From Pseudomonadota bacterium (GTDB lineage Bacteria; Myxococcota_A; Polyangia; Fen-1088): a stretch of DNA of 45,474 bases. The position numbers and the translations under genes were made by a program. A model generated the notes under the pieces. The model made no database searches and was not told the DNA's origin. It saw only the letters and a list, made by a program, of their open reading frames with translations. The stretch lies in NCBI GenBank assembly GCA_023438785.1, contig JAEXQJ010000201.1:1-45474 (forward strand), written 5' to 3'. Shown here one piece after another: positions 15,853 to 23,887 of this stretch (the stretch's first letter is position 1; each line of letters opens with the position of its first letter).

Positions 15853-17220
15853 ATGATCGATCACGCGTTCATCCCCGAGGAGGTGCTGGGGATCTGCCGT
15901 CGCCTGCGCCAGGCGGGCCACGAGGCCTACCTGGTGGGCGGATCGGTGCGCGATCTGTTGGTGGGCCGGCCGGCCGGGGATTTCGATCTGGCGACCAGCG
16001 CCCACCCCGAGGCCATGCTGCGCCTCTTCGGCTCGCGCTACGCCATCCCCACCGGGCTGCAGCACGGGACGGTGACCGTGCTGGCAGGCGATCCGCCGCG
16101 CCACGTGGAGGTGACGACGTTTCGGGGTGAAGGCGCCTACCTGGACGGACGTCGCCCCTCGGTGGTGACCTTTGGGGCCACGCTGGCCGAGGATTTGTCG
16201 CGCCGGGATTTCACCATGAATGCCATCGCCTACGAGCCCGAGACGCGGCGGGTGGTCGATTTGCACGGCGGTCAGGAGGACATCGCGCGCAAGCTGGTGC
16301 GCACGGTGGGCGATCCGGTGCAACGGTTCTCCGAGGACGGCTTGCGCCCCATGCGCGCCATTCGCCAGGCCACCCAACTCGGCTTCGAGGTGGACGAGGC
16401 CACGCTGGCGGCCATCCCGCTGACCATGGCGTCCTTCCGCAAGGTCTCGGCCGAGCGCATCCGTGACGAGTTGCTCAAGTTGCTGGTGGCACCGCGGCCG
16501 TCATGCGGGCTCGAGCTCATGCGGCGCACGGGACTGCTCGACGAGGTCCTGCCCGAGGTGGCGGCTACGGTGGGGTGCGTGCAGAACCGCTTCCACAAAC
16601 ATGATGTCTACCAGCATACGTTGGCCACCGTGGACGCCATCCTTCCCGAGGCTAACCTGCGTCTGGCCGCCCTGCTGCACGATCTGGGCAAGGTGGCCAC
16701 GGCCAGTCCGCGCGAGGGGGCGCCCGGGGAGTTCACCTTCTTCAAGCACGAATATGTGGGGGCCGAGCTGGCCCAGACCATCGGCGCGCGCCTGCGCCTT
16801 TCGCGCGCAGAGATCGACCTGGTCTCCGCGCTGGTGGCGGGACACATGTTCTATTACCAGCCCGATTGGACCGACGGCACGGTTCGCCGCTTCGTGCGAC
16901 GCGTGGGCACAGACCGCCTGCCGCTGCTCTTTGCCTTGCGCGAGGCGGACATCGCCAGCCGCGGGCAGGGCGAGGATCCGCAGGGCGAGACGCGCGAGCT
17001 ACGTGAGCGCATTGCCCGCGTGGCCGCCGAGGACGCGGCCCTGGGCCTGAAGGATCTGGCGGTCAACGGGGCGGATGTGATGCGCGTTCTCGGGACCGGC
17101 CCCGGCCGCCATGTCGGCCGGGTGCTCGAATGCCTGCTCGAGCGCGTGCTCGACGACCCTTCCCTCAACCACAAGGAAACCCTGGAAGACCTGATCCCCC
17201 AAGTGGCGCGCGAAGGCTAA
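15853..17220 (+). CDS. CCA-adding enzyme / poly(A) polymerase family protein with HD domain
   Basis: A 455-residue class II nucleotidyltransferase. The head domain has GGSVRDL (29-35) and the metal-binding DFD (43-45), then RRDFTMNA and the neck motif with EDGLRPMRAIR. An HD phosphohydrolase-type domain follows, with HD at 276-277 in LLHDLGK. This architecture fits a tRNA CCA-adding (or CC/A-adding) enzyme, though poly(A) polymerases look similar. All three tRNA genes in the window lack an encoded CCA, so such an activity is needed. It sits 23 nt after rnc. Confidence 0.88.
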   Translation: MIDHAFIPEEVLGICRRLRQAGHEAYLVGGSVRDLLVGRPAGDFDLATSAHPEAMLRLFGSRYAIPTGLQHGTVTVLAGDPPRHVEVTTFRGEGAYLDGRRPSVVTFGATLAEDLSRRDFTMNAIAYEPETRRVVDLHGGQEDIARKLVRTVGDPVQRFSEDGLRPMRAIRQATQLGFEVDEATLAAIPLTMASFRKVSAERIRDELLKLLVAPRPSCGLELMRRTGLLDEVLPEVAATVGCVQNRFHKHDVYQHTLATVDAILPEANLRLAALLHDLGKVATASPREGAPGEFTFFKHEYVGAELAQTIGARLRLSRAEIDLVSALVAGHMFYYQPDWTDGTVRRFVRRVGTDRLPLLFALREADIASRGQGEDPQGETRELRERIARVAAEDAALGLKDLAVNGADVMRVLGTGPGRHVGRVLECLLERVLDDPSLNHKETLEDLIPQVAREG

Positions 17221-17274
17221 CCGCCCGTGGCCGTCGCCGTACGGGTTGTGACCCGGCTGCGACGGGAAGAATCC

Positions 17275-17323
17275 CTGAGCGGCCTCCATTCATTCGCTCA
17301 GAGACAGCTCGCCCTCAGGGCGA
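17275..17323. terminator. Two hairpins between convergent genes
   Basis: CTGAGCG (17275-17281) pairs perfectly with CGCTCAG (17295-17301). Immediately after, TCGCCC (17309-17314) pairs with GGGCGA (17318-17323) around TCA. They fill the 143-bp gap between the convergent CCA-adding-type gene and etfB-like gene and could act on both strands. Neither is followed by a T-run, so termination would be inefficient or Rho-assisted. Confidence 0.35.
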
Positions 17324-17363
17324 CCTGAGTCCAGGCCGAGCTTCAGCCTCGGATCACGACCGC

Positions 17364-18005
17364 CTACTTCCGTAGCCAGCGGGCCACGAGCGCGCTCACG
17401 CTCAGCACCTCAGGCCTGGCTGGCTGTTCCAGCTCTCCCAGCAGGTTCGGCCGGCGCAGGAGCCGGCTGGCATCCAGACCGAGCTGCGCGAGTGAAAGGA
17501 ACTCCCATGCCAGCGGTGGAGCCGCGTCGTTGGTCTGCGGGACCTCCTCCCGATGCGGCGCAACGGTCACCACGAGCGGCCCCTTGTGACCCAGCCGGAG
17601 GCGTTGGCCCCCGCTGCACAAGGTGATGGCGAATTCGTCCGCCGCGGCCAAGGCCAAAGACTGCGCGTGGGCCAGGATGGGCACGTGGAGCTGGTGGGCC
17701 AAAGCGGCGGGCACCAAGCCGCGGCCCTCATCATCAGAGGCCGCCCCCGCCAGAACGAGATCCGCGTGCAGGTGGCGGGCTCCCTCGGCCAGGACCAGGG
17801 CGCGCGTGGCGTGATCGGCCGCGGCCAAAGCCTCGTCCCTGACGCACACGGCCCTCTGCGCGCCGGACGTGCGTACGGCCGGCGGCTCTTGGGCTCCCAC
17901 GCACAGGATAGTCACGGGATGCTCGGCTCCCAGGCGCAACGCGAAGGAGAGGGCGCGGCGACTTGCCCGGCCAGACGGCGATTCCATGCACACCGCGATG
18001 TTCAC
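17364..18005 (-). CDS. Divergent electron transfer flavoprotein beta-subunit-like protein
   Basis: A 213-residue protein resembling EtfB/FixA but shorter than the usual 250 or so. The start MNIAVCMESPSGRASR and the nucleotide-binding segment ADLVLAGAASDDEGRGLVP follow the ETF-beta pattern, in which AMP or FAD is held. The family's RELEGG-type segment and the C-terminal arm are poorly conserved or absent. It begins with GTG overlapping the stop of the alpha-like gene (GTGA), so the pair is co-translated, as in real ETF operons. Together with the degenerate alpha subunit it may not carry out normal electron transfer to a quinone reductase. No acyl-CoA dehydrogenase or ETF:quinone oxidoreductase gene is nearby. 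Confidence 0.65.
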   Translation of the reverse strand: MNIAVCMESPSGRASRRALSFALRLGAEHPVTILCVGAQEPPAVRTSGAQRAVCVRDEALAAADHATRALVLAEGARHLHADLVLAGAASDDEGRGLVPAALAHQLHVPILAHAQSLALAAADEFAITLCSGGQRLRLGHKGPLVVTVAPHREEVPQTNDAAPPLAWEFLSLAQLGLDASRLLRRPNLLGELEQPARPEVLSVSALVARWLRK

Positions 18006-18970
18006 GGTGTCTCTCCGTGGAGCGCCGCCGACTCCAGTGCGGCCACGAGCCCTCCCAGTTCATCCTTCTCGGGGCGGGCGACGAGACGGGCCGGCGCGGT
18101 CTCCTGGCCCTTGTCTGCAATCAGCGCAACCGTCGTGCCGGGCGCGATTCTGGGACAGCGCCAGTCGGCTCCGGCCGCGAGAACGAGCAGGCGTTCGGGA
18201 CAGGCGGTATCCAGACCTGCCAAACGGGCATCGCCCTCGGCCAGCGCCAGCGCCTGAGCGGGCAGGGCGGCCTGCAGCCGTGCCAGGGTAGACGAGTCGA
18301 TGGCCTTTCCGATGACAACGAGCGATCGGGCCACGGCCACCTCTGCGGCCGGGTCGGGTTCCGCGCTGAGGATGCGCGGCAGGCGGGCATCGGCCGGCGC
18401 ACAGACCAGCATCTCCATTTCCGCGGCCGGCTCGCCCCGTGAGCCGCGAATGATTCCGCTGGACAGGGTGGCGACCACGGGGCGTTCGAGATCGCAAACG
18501 TCGATGGTGCGCTGCCCGTCGTGGGCTGCCCGCCAGCAGCGCAGGATAAGGCGCGCGGAGGACTCGGCACGGTGGGCCCGGACTTCGATCGAGGCGCAGG
18601 GAAGGAAGGCCGCACCACTGCGCACGGCCAGCGAAGGTGCGAGCTGGGCTGCGCTGCCTCCCGGCGGGAATAGGAACAGGTTGGGCCGCAGTCGGTCGGC
18701 TACGCCGGCCAGCAGCGCACCGTGGGTGGCGTCCAGGGGCGGCCCCGCCAGGGCCTGGTCCGCGCAGCAGAGAATCCGATCCGCACCGCCGGCGCCGATC
18801 TGCGCCGCCAAGCTATCGAGTTGGTCGCCCGACGTTGGGGGCAGCGCGACGAGCGCGTACACGGTCGCCCCAAGCTCATCAGCCACGCGGCGAGCCTCCC
18901 CGAGAGCGAAGCGGGCCGGACCGGTCACAACGCCATCACGGGCATCCATGTACACGACGATGCTGGCCAT
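18002..18970 (-). CDS. Divergent electron transfer flavoprotein alpha-subunit-like protein
   Basis: A 322-residue protein with the length and N-terminal layout of EtfA (a Rossmann-like domain with ARRVADELGATVYALV). The C-terminal part that normally binds FAD is badly changed. The family's SR, QTG and GISGAIQH elements, which contact FAD, cannot be found, although VVIGKAI and ALIADKGQETAP still recall the VVVGRG and AINKDPEAPI positions. A normal redox role is therefore doubtful. It could be a structural, regulatory or alternative-cofactor relative. The ATG at 18970 has no Shine-Dalgarno sequence; a good -10 (TACAAT) lies just upstream. It is divergent from a Ser/Thr kinase gene, with 48 bp between them. 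Confidence 0.65.
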   Translation of the reverse strand: MASIVVYMDARDGVVTGPARFALGEARRVADELGATVYALVALPPTSGDQLDSLAAQIGAGGADRILCCADQALAGPPLDATHGALLAGVADRLRPNLFLFPPGGSAAQLAPSLAVRSGAAFLPCASIEVRAHRAESSARLILRCWRAAHDGQRTIDVCDLERPVVATLSSGIIRGSRGEPAAEMEMLVCAPADARLPRILSAEPDPAAEVAVARSLVVIGKAIDSSTLARLQAALPAQALALAEGDARLAGLDTACPERLLVLAAGADWRCPRIAPGTTVALIADKGQETAPARLVARPEKDELGGLVAALESAALHGETP

Positions 18971-18985
18971 GCTGGTGCCGGGGCC

Positions 18986-18991
18986 ATTGTA
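18986..18991 (-). promoter_or_regulatory. Candidate -10 of the ETF-like operon
   Basis: The minus strand reads TACAAT, five of six matches to the consensus. It ends 15 nt before the ATG at 18970, so the mRNA leader would be about 9 nt. No good -35 is visible. The divergent kinase -10 lies 14 bp away, so the two promoters probably compete. Confidence 0.4.
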
Positions 18992-19001
18992 GCGGTGTCC
19001 A

Positions 19002-19010
19002 TGCTAAAGT
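19002..19010 (+). promoter_or_regulatory. Candidate extended -10 of the kinase gene
   Basis: TGCTAAAGT is a TGn-extended -10 (TAAAGT, four of six). The start of transcription would be at about 19017-19019, on the ATG itself, implying a leaderless mRNA. No ribosome site precedes the ATG at 19019. This would also rule out the in-frame ATG at 19001, which overlaps the element. Confidence 0.35.
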
Positions 19011-19018
19011 GCACAAAG

Positions 19019-20497
19019 ATGACCGTTGGTGAGACCCCTTCGCTGGGCACCGATCCGCTTCTCGATCAATTGGTGGCCGATCGGTATCGCGTGATCCGCC
19101 GCTTGGGGGAAGGTGGGATGGGCGCCGTCTATTTGGCGGAGCACGTGGTCATCCAGAAGAAGATGGCGCTCAAGGTGCTGGCGCCCGAGTTGGCGCGCCG
19201 GCCCGACCTGGTTGCTCGCTTTCTGCAGGAGGCGCGCAGTGCCTCACGCATCGGCCACGAGAACGTCATCGACATCTCGGATTTCGGCCAGGCCGGCGAC
19301 GGCTACGTCTACATCGCTATGGAGTTCCTGGATGGCCAGGATCTGGGCAATCTGGTGCGCTCAGACGGGGCGCTGCCGTGGCCGCGGGCGCGGAACATCA
19401 TCATGCAGATCTGCCGCGCCCTTCGCGCGGCTCACGACAAGGGCATCGTCCACCGGGACATGAAGCCCGAGAACATCTTCCTCATTCACCGCGAGGGGCA
19501 GCCGGATTTCGTCAAAATCCTGGATTTCGGCATTGCCAAGGTCATGGGCGCGGGCGACGAAAACGCGCCGCGCCTGACCCGCACGGGCATGATCTTCGGG
19601 ACGCCCGAGTACATGGCGCCTGAGCAGGCCGAGGGCAAGGACGCGGATCACCGCGTGGACGTGTACGCGGTCGGCTGCATCATCTACCACCTCATCACGG
19701 GGCAGACGCCGTTCGTGGCCGAGTCGTTCATGGCCATGCTGACCAAGCACATGATGGAGGATCCGGTTCCTCCCAGCGTGCGGCGGCCCGATTTGGCCAT
19801 CACGCCCGAGATGGACGCCCTGGTGCTCAAGGCCTTGGAGAAGGAGCGCGATAGCCGCTACCAGTCCATGGCCGAGTTTCTCGAGGCGGTCACGACTTGT
19901 CTCGGGCCCGAGGGCGATGTGGCCGAGTCGCGGCCGGGTGCCACGCGCGCCCTCGGAGGCGCCAACCGTTCCGCTTCGATCCACGCACCGCGCGCGACAG
20001 CTCCCAAGGACAGGGCCACGGCGGCGCGGCGAGCGCCGGCCGCGACATCCATCTTCGACGAGAGGCCGGAAGCACGGCCTCCCGCGGGCGGTGGCAAGCA
20101 GAAGGTGGCCATCATCGCCTTGGGAGTGGCGCTCGGTTTCGGCGCGGCGCTGTGGCTGTTACTCGGCCGCGACACGAGCGCTCCGGTTGCCGCACCTGTG
20201 CCCCTCCCGGCGGCCGAGACGCGGCCCGTCGTGGCCGCGCCCATTCCCACGCCGCCCGAGGTCCATAAAGCCGAACCGCCTGCGGCCCCTGTGCCCGCTG
20301 TCCCGGCCGCTGCACCCGAGCCGCCGGTGCCCGTCGACCCGACCCCGTCGTCGGCTGCCGACAACAAGCAGACGCGTCGCGGCCCGCGGGAAAAGCACGC
20401 CGCGCCCGCGCGAACCGTGGACCGTTCGGCCCCCCTCCCGCGCGCGCCCAGGATCACCGCGCCTCGGCCACCCGAGCTCAAGCCAATCCCCGAGTAG
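19019..20497 (+). CDS. Hanks-type serine/threonine protein kinase, single-span
   Basis: A 492-residue receptor-like kinase. The kinase domain shows the Gly loop GEGGMG (30-35), the ATP-binding Lys52, catalytic HRDMKPEN (145-152), DFG (169-171) and the activation-segment end GTPEYMAPEQ. A linker leads to one transmembrane helix (about 363-381) and an extracytoplasmic Pro/Ala-rich tail of about 110 residues with no recognisable sensor fold. All catalytic residues are present, so it should be active. ATG 19019 is preferred; ATG 19001 is possible. Such kinases are numerous in myxobacteria. Its partner is not evident, and the divergent neighbour is the ETF-like pair. Confidence 0.93.
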   Translation: MTVGETPSLGTDPLLDQLVADRYRVIRRLGEGGMGAVYLAEHVVIQKKMALKVLAPELARRPDLVARFLQEARSASRIGHENVIDISDFGQAGDGYVYIAMEFLDGQDLGNLVRSDGALPWPRARNIIMQICRALRAAHDKGIVHRDMKPENIFLIHREGQPDFVKILDFGIAKVMGAGDENAPRLTRTGMIFGTPEYMAPEQAEGKDADHRVDVYAVGCIIYHLITGQTPFVAESFMAMLTKHMMEDPVPPSVRRPDLAITPEMDALVLKALEKERDSRYQSMAEFLEAVTTCLGPEGDVAESRPGATRALGGANRSASIHAPRATAPKDRATAARRAPAATSIFDERPEARPPAGGGKQKVAIIALGVALGFGAALWLLLGRDTSAPVAAPVPLPAAETRPVVAAPIPTPPEVHKAEPPAAPVPAVPAAAPEPPVPVDPTPSSAADNKQTRRGPREKHAAPARTVDRSAPLPRAPRITAPRPPELKPIPE

Positions 20498-20559
20498 CCC
20501 CAGGTCGCGGCCTTGCGACGTGCCGCCGGCGATGCGAGAGGCCGGGGCTGCTTCAGCGC

Positions 20560-22653
20560 CTAACGACGTCGCGGCGGACGTGCCGTCTCGCAGACGATGG
20601 CCCGGCCGTTGAACTCCCGTCCGGGGAGCACGGTGCACAGCTTCTCGCCCTCGGAGGCGGACACGTTGACGTAGCTGTGCGTGTTCATGGTCTCGATGTC
20701 GCTGGCGGGGACGGCGAAACCCGCACCTGCCAGAACAGCGGCCACGTCCTCGTTTGAGGCGCCGTCCTTGCGTCCGATGTTGACATAGAGACGGACCAAG
20801 CCAGGGGCTACACTCGGGCTCGGCGCGTTCGAGACGGGCTCTGTTGCAGCCTGCGGCGCGGGGGCGCTGGTCGATGCGGGCGTGCGGCCCACTTCCTCGC
20901 TCCACACCTCCCAGAATTCGCGCGGCTCCTCGGCGGGCGACGTTGCCGCGCGCGAACGTGATGTGCCGTTGCGCGGCTCGCCAAAGCGGTTGCGCTCCGT
21001 CGCGGGCTTCTCCACCGCCGTCGGACGCTCACGCTCCACGGTGCGTTCGGGCGCGCTGGTTGCCTCTTTCTCGGGGCTGGGCCGCTCGGCCGAGGGGCGT
21101 TCCGGCACGCGCTCACGAGCCGGCCGTTCGCGTTCCGGGCGCCGCCCGCGTCCATCGCGTGAGCCGCGCTCGCGGCTGCGTTCTCGATCCGGTCGCTCGC
21201 GCGAGGCCGGCCGTGATTCGGCGGGCGCGGGGGCAGGAGGCGCCGGGGGCGAGTCTTCGGACGGCTGGGCTGCTGGGGCCTCGGCTCGGGGCGCCGTGGT
21301 CTTGTGCTCACCCAGAGCGCCTCGCAGCAGCGCCCCCACCAGACGCTCGCCGTCGACGGCACCCATCAGGCGCCGAGCCAGAGAGCGCCAGTCCGCACCC
21401 GGGTCGCCGGGCAACTGCGCCCGCAGGGCAATCAGACTCTCGCCCTCCCGCTTGGAGCGAACCTCCGCCTCCGACGGGAGCGTGCGCTCCTCGGGTCGAA
21501 TTTTGTAGAGCAGCTTGAGGTAGTAGAACGAGCCCACCTCGGTGGGGCCGATGAGCGAAATGGCGTGGCCCGAGCGGCCCGCCCGCCCGGTTCGCCCCGT
21601 GCGGTGGATATAGATCTCGGGCGACTCGGGGAACGTGTAGTTGATGACGAAGGGCAGGTTCTCCAGATCGATCCCGCGTGCCGCCACATCGGTCGCCACC
21701 AGAAAGCGGATGCCGTGCGTGCGCATGCGGGTCATGACCCGTTCGCGCTCGGACTGGGAGAGATCCGAGGAGATGGCCTCGGCGTCTAGCCCCTGCTTGC
21801 GTAGGAACTCGGCGACGCGGCCGGTCTCCTCGCGCGTGTTGCAGAAGATGATGGCCCGCTCGGGGTTCTCGAAGTCCAGCACGCGCATGAGCTCGGCCTC
21901 GCGCTGGCCGGCCGGAATCGAATAATAGGTGTGCCGGATCTGGTGCACGCCCACGAAGTCGGCCGACAGCTTGACCAACTCGGGGTTGCGCATGAAGCGA
22001 CGGGCGATGCGCTGAATGCCCTCGGGCATGGTGGCCGAGAAGAGCAGCGTCTGCCGCTTGTCCTGCGGCGTGTGCTCGAGGATGGCCTCGATGTCCTCCT
22101 GGAAGCCCATGGAGAGCATCTCGTCGCACTCATCGAGGACGGCACACTTGACCGAATCGAGCTTCAGAGTTCCCCGCCGCAGGTGATCGAGGACGCGGCC
22201 CGGGGTTCCGCAGACGATCTGGGCGCCGGCGCGGAGCTGCTCGATCTGTCGGCCCATGGGCGCGCCGCCGTAGACCGGCACCACGCTCAGGCCGGTGTGG
22301 GCACAAATGCGGGCAACCTCAGCGGCCACCTGCAGGGCCAGCTCCCGGGTGGGCAGAAGCACCAATGCCTGCACGGCCTTCTGGTTGACGTCCGCAACCA
22401 CATCGGCGAAGGGGATGCCGAACGCCGCCGTCTTGCCCGAGCCCGTGCGCGACTGAACCATGATGTCGCGGCCTGCGCGCACCAGGGGCAGGGTCACCGC
22501 CTGCACTTCCATGGGCTCCGAGAAGCCCATCTCGGTCACCGCCTTCAGAACCTCAGGCCGCAGGCCCAGATCCGCGAACGTGGTACGCGGGGCCGTGGCC
22601 TCGGGACTGGTTGTGGGGGTGTTCGTACCATCCATATCTACCTGCGCGGTCAT
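20560..22653 (-). CDS. deaD: DEAD-box RNA helicase with C-terminal RNA-binding domain (DeaD/CsdA-like)
   Basis: A 697-residue ATP-dependent RNA helicase, likely helping ribosome assembly or mRNA unwinding. The Q motif region is around residue 51. Motif I is TGSGKT (70-75), motif II reads DECD rather than DEAD (174-177), motif III is SAT (206-208), and motif VI is HRTGRTGRAGRSG. A long disordered R/E/P-rich linker follows, then a DbpA-type RNA-binding domain (VRLYVNIGRKDGASNEDV, about 620-697). The DECD variant occurs in some active family members. Its start overlaps the stop of the upstream membrane-protein gene (ATGA), so the two are coupled. It converges with the kinase gene, 62 bp apart. 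Confidence 0.93.
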   Translation of the reverse strand: MTAQVDMDGTNTPTTSPEATAPRTTFADLGLRPEVLKAVTEMGFSEPMEVQAVTLPLVRAGRDIMVQSRTGSGKTAAFGIPFADVVADVNQKAVQALVLLPTRELALQVAAEVARICAHTGLSVVPVYGGAPMGRQIEQLRAGAQIVCGTPGRVLDHLRRGTLKLDSVKCAVLDECDEMLSMGFQEDIEAILEHTPQDKRQTLLFSATMPEGIQRIARRFMRNPELVKLSADFVGVHQIRHTYYSIPAGQREAELMRVLDFENPERAIIFCNTREETGRVAEFLRKQGLDAEAISSDLSQSERERVMTRMRTHGIRFLVATDVAARGIDLENLPFVINYTFPESPEIYIHRTGRTGRAGRSGHAISLIGPTEVGSFYYLKLLYKIRPEERTLPSEAEVRSKREGESLIALRAQLPGDPGADWRSLARRLMGAVDGERLVGALLRGALGEHKTTAPRAEAPAAQPSEDSPPAPPAPAPAESRPASRERPDRERSRERGSRDGRGRRPERERPARERVPERPSAERPSPEKEATSAPERTVERERPTAVEKPATERNRFGEPRNGTSRSRAATSPAEEPREFWEVWSEEVGRTPASTSAPAPQAATEPVSNAPSPSVAPGLVRLYVNIGRKDGASNEDVAAVLAGAGFAVPASDIETMNTHSYVNVSASEGEKLCTVLPGREFNGRAIVCETARPPRRR

Positions 22654-23228
22654 TCCTTCTCTCCTGCGTGCGACGGGCTCGGCAAGAACCCATCGCCAAT
22701 CTTCTCAAGTCGTTCTTTGATGCGATCCAGGCGAGGCATCATCTCCCGACCGAATCGCTTCAGCTCATCGGTGTATGTGGCCTGGATAGTCCCCAGATCC
22801 TCGTACACCGCGGCCATGGCTTCCTGTTCCTTGCGGGCGCGGGCGGGGCGCACTTCGCCGAAATGGCAGCGTCGCCCGAGCACCACCCACTGCGCCCGCC
22901 AGATCTCGCCTTCCTCTGCCCAGCGCTGGATTTCGCTCCGCTGCGCATCCGCGGAATCGTATTCGCCCAGCAGATGGTGCGAGCGTTCGAGGTACTTGCG
23001 CAGGGCCACCGAGACGTCCTGCAGTTCCTCCAAGCAGCTCGCCAACTCGGCGTCTGTCACCTCCGCGCTGACCGGCGCGCTGACCGGAATCGCGTGGCGC
23101 CGACGGTAGATGGTCACGCCGACCGAGACCATCATGTACGTACTGCCCAGCACGACCAGGAGCAGAACGGTCCATCCGAGGAGACGTCGGTACTGGCGGA
23201 ATTCTTGCGGTGAGTTGGGGGAAGACAA
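22650..23228 (-). CDS. Single-span membrane protein coupled to deaD, unknown function
   Basis: A 192-residue protein I do not recognise. A short cytoplasmic N-terminus with basic residues is followed by one transmembrane helix (about 17-40). The rest is a charged, mostly helical region with two cysteines (CLEEL and RRCHFGE) and a coiled-coil-like C-terminal part (LDRIKERLEKIG). It is the first gene of a two-gene unit with the helicase, joined by ATGA. The arrangement suggests a membrane partner or anchor for the helicase, but this is only inference from coupling. A 136-bp upstream gap holds a promoter and two hairpins. Confidence 0.75.
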   Translation of the reverse strand: MSSPNSPQEFRQYRRLLGWTVLLLVVLGSTYMMVSVGVTIYRRRHAIPVSAPVSAEVTDAELASCLEELQDVSVALRKYLERSHHLLGEYDSADAQRSEIQRWAEEGEIWRAQWVVLGRRCHFGEVRPARARKEQEAMAAVYEDLGTIQATYTDELKRFGREMMPRLDRIKERLEKIGDGFLPSPSHAGEKE

Positions 23229-23250
23229 GGTGTACGGCTACGAACCGAAC

Positions 23251-23267
23251 GCCCAAGGGGATTGGGC
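23251..23267 (-). other. Leader hairpin 2 of the deaD operon
   Basis: GCCCAA (23251-23256) pairs with TTGGGC (23262-23267) around a 5-nt loop, 22 nt before the start codon of the membrane-protein gene on the minus strand. No T-run follows it, so it looks like leader structure rather than a terminator. Confidence 0.4.
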
Positions 23268-23293
23268 GGGGGCTCCCAGCGAGGAGCGCGCAT

Positions 23294-23311
23294 CCGTCGG
23301 AGCGCCGACGG
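23294..23311 (-). other. Leader hairpin 1 of the deaD operon
   Basis: CCGTCGG (23294-23300) pairs perfectly with CCGACGG (23305-23311) around four bases. It lies at the predicted 5' end of the transcript (start about 23313), where a stable stem would protect the mRNA. It could instead be a weak terminator of the upstream lipoprotein gene, but no T-run follows. Confidence 0.4.
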
Positions 23312-23319
23312 ACACCCAC

Positions 23320-23348
23320 AAGCTACGGGGCGTCCCGGTAATTGTCAA
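23320..23348 (-). promoter_or_regulatory. Promoter of the membrane-protein/deaD operon
   Basis: On the minus strand a perfect TTGACA (23348-23343) and TAGCTT (23325-23320) are separated by 17 nt. Transcription would start near 23313, leaving a leader of about 85 nt. It lies just past the end of the upstream lipoprotein gene, so the helicase pair has its own promoter. Confidence 0.6.
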
Positions 23349-23365
23349 ACCACCAATGCAGGGAA

Positions 23366-23887
23366 TCACTTCGAACAATCCACATTGACGGTCCACACCG
23401 CGCGCAGGACCTCACCCCCCGGGGCCACGGTGTCGTAGGGGGCCGCGCTCGGGGATTGCTCCGGGGGAAGGAACTCGCGATCGGAGACGGCCAGCATGAG
23501 CCGGTGTGGATTCAAGCTGGCGGCCAGTCTGTGCTCGGCACAGTCGGGCGCCAGATTGAGCACACCGCGCTCCGTTCCGGCAGGCAGGATGGCGTCCAGG
23601 ACGGGGGGAGCCACGGCCGCCCCTGCCGTGGCCGCGGGATAGTCGAAGAGCCAGCGCACGTACAGCCTGTCCTGGGCGTTGGCGTCGCCCACCTTGACCT
23701 GGATCGTGGCCGGAGCCCCACCCACCACCGTGACGAAGGCGCCCACGGGCGGATTGCTGTCGATGACGTAGGGCGGGTAGTTGTCCTCGGGATCCTGAAA
23801 CTCCGGACCCACCGGCACGACGCAGCCAAGTCCCGCTGTCCCCAGGACCGCCACGATGCAGAGCTGTTCGAGAGCGGCTGTCTTCAC
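23366..23887 (-). CDS. Putative lipoprotein, unknown function
   Basis: A 173-residue secreted protein with a signal peptide ending in the lipobox LGTAGLGC. The mature part contains a beta-rich, possibly Ig-like segment (PPVGAFVTVVGGAPATIQVKV) and two further cysteines (PDCAEH and VDCSK) that could pair. The GTG at 23887 overlaps the stop of the sigma-54 activator (GTGA); another in-frame GTG at 23902 would add five residues. I recognise no domain. As the last gene of the kinase/TPR/activator operon it may be an envelope component whose state the kinase senses, but that is speculation. Confidence 0.7.
   Translation of the reverse strand: MKTAALEQLCIVAVLGTAGLGCVVPVGPEFQDPEDNYPPYVIDSNPPVGAFVTVVGGAPATIQVKVGDANAQDRLYVRWLFDYPAATAGAAVAPPVLDAILPAGTERGVLNLAPDCAEHRLAASLNPHRLMLAVSDREFLPPEQSPSAAPYDTVAPGGEVLRAVWTVNVDCSK

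Noticed and set aside
18722..19018. N-terminal extension of the 19.0-kb kinase
   Set aside because: It overlaps the divergent ETF alpha-like gene and would carry the kinase promoter inside coding sequence.
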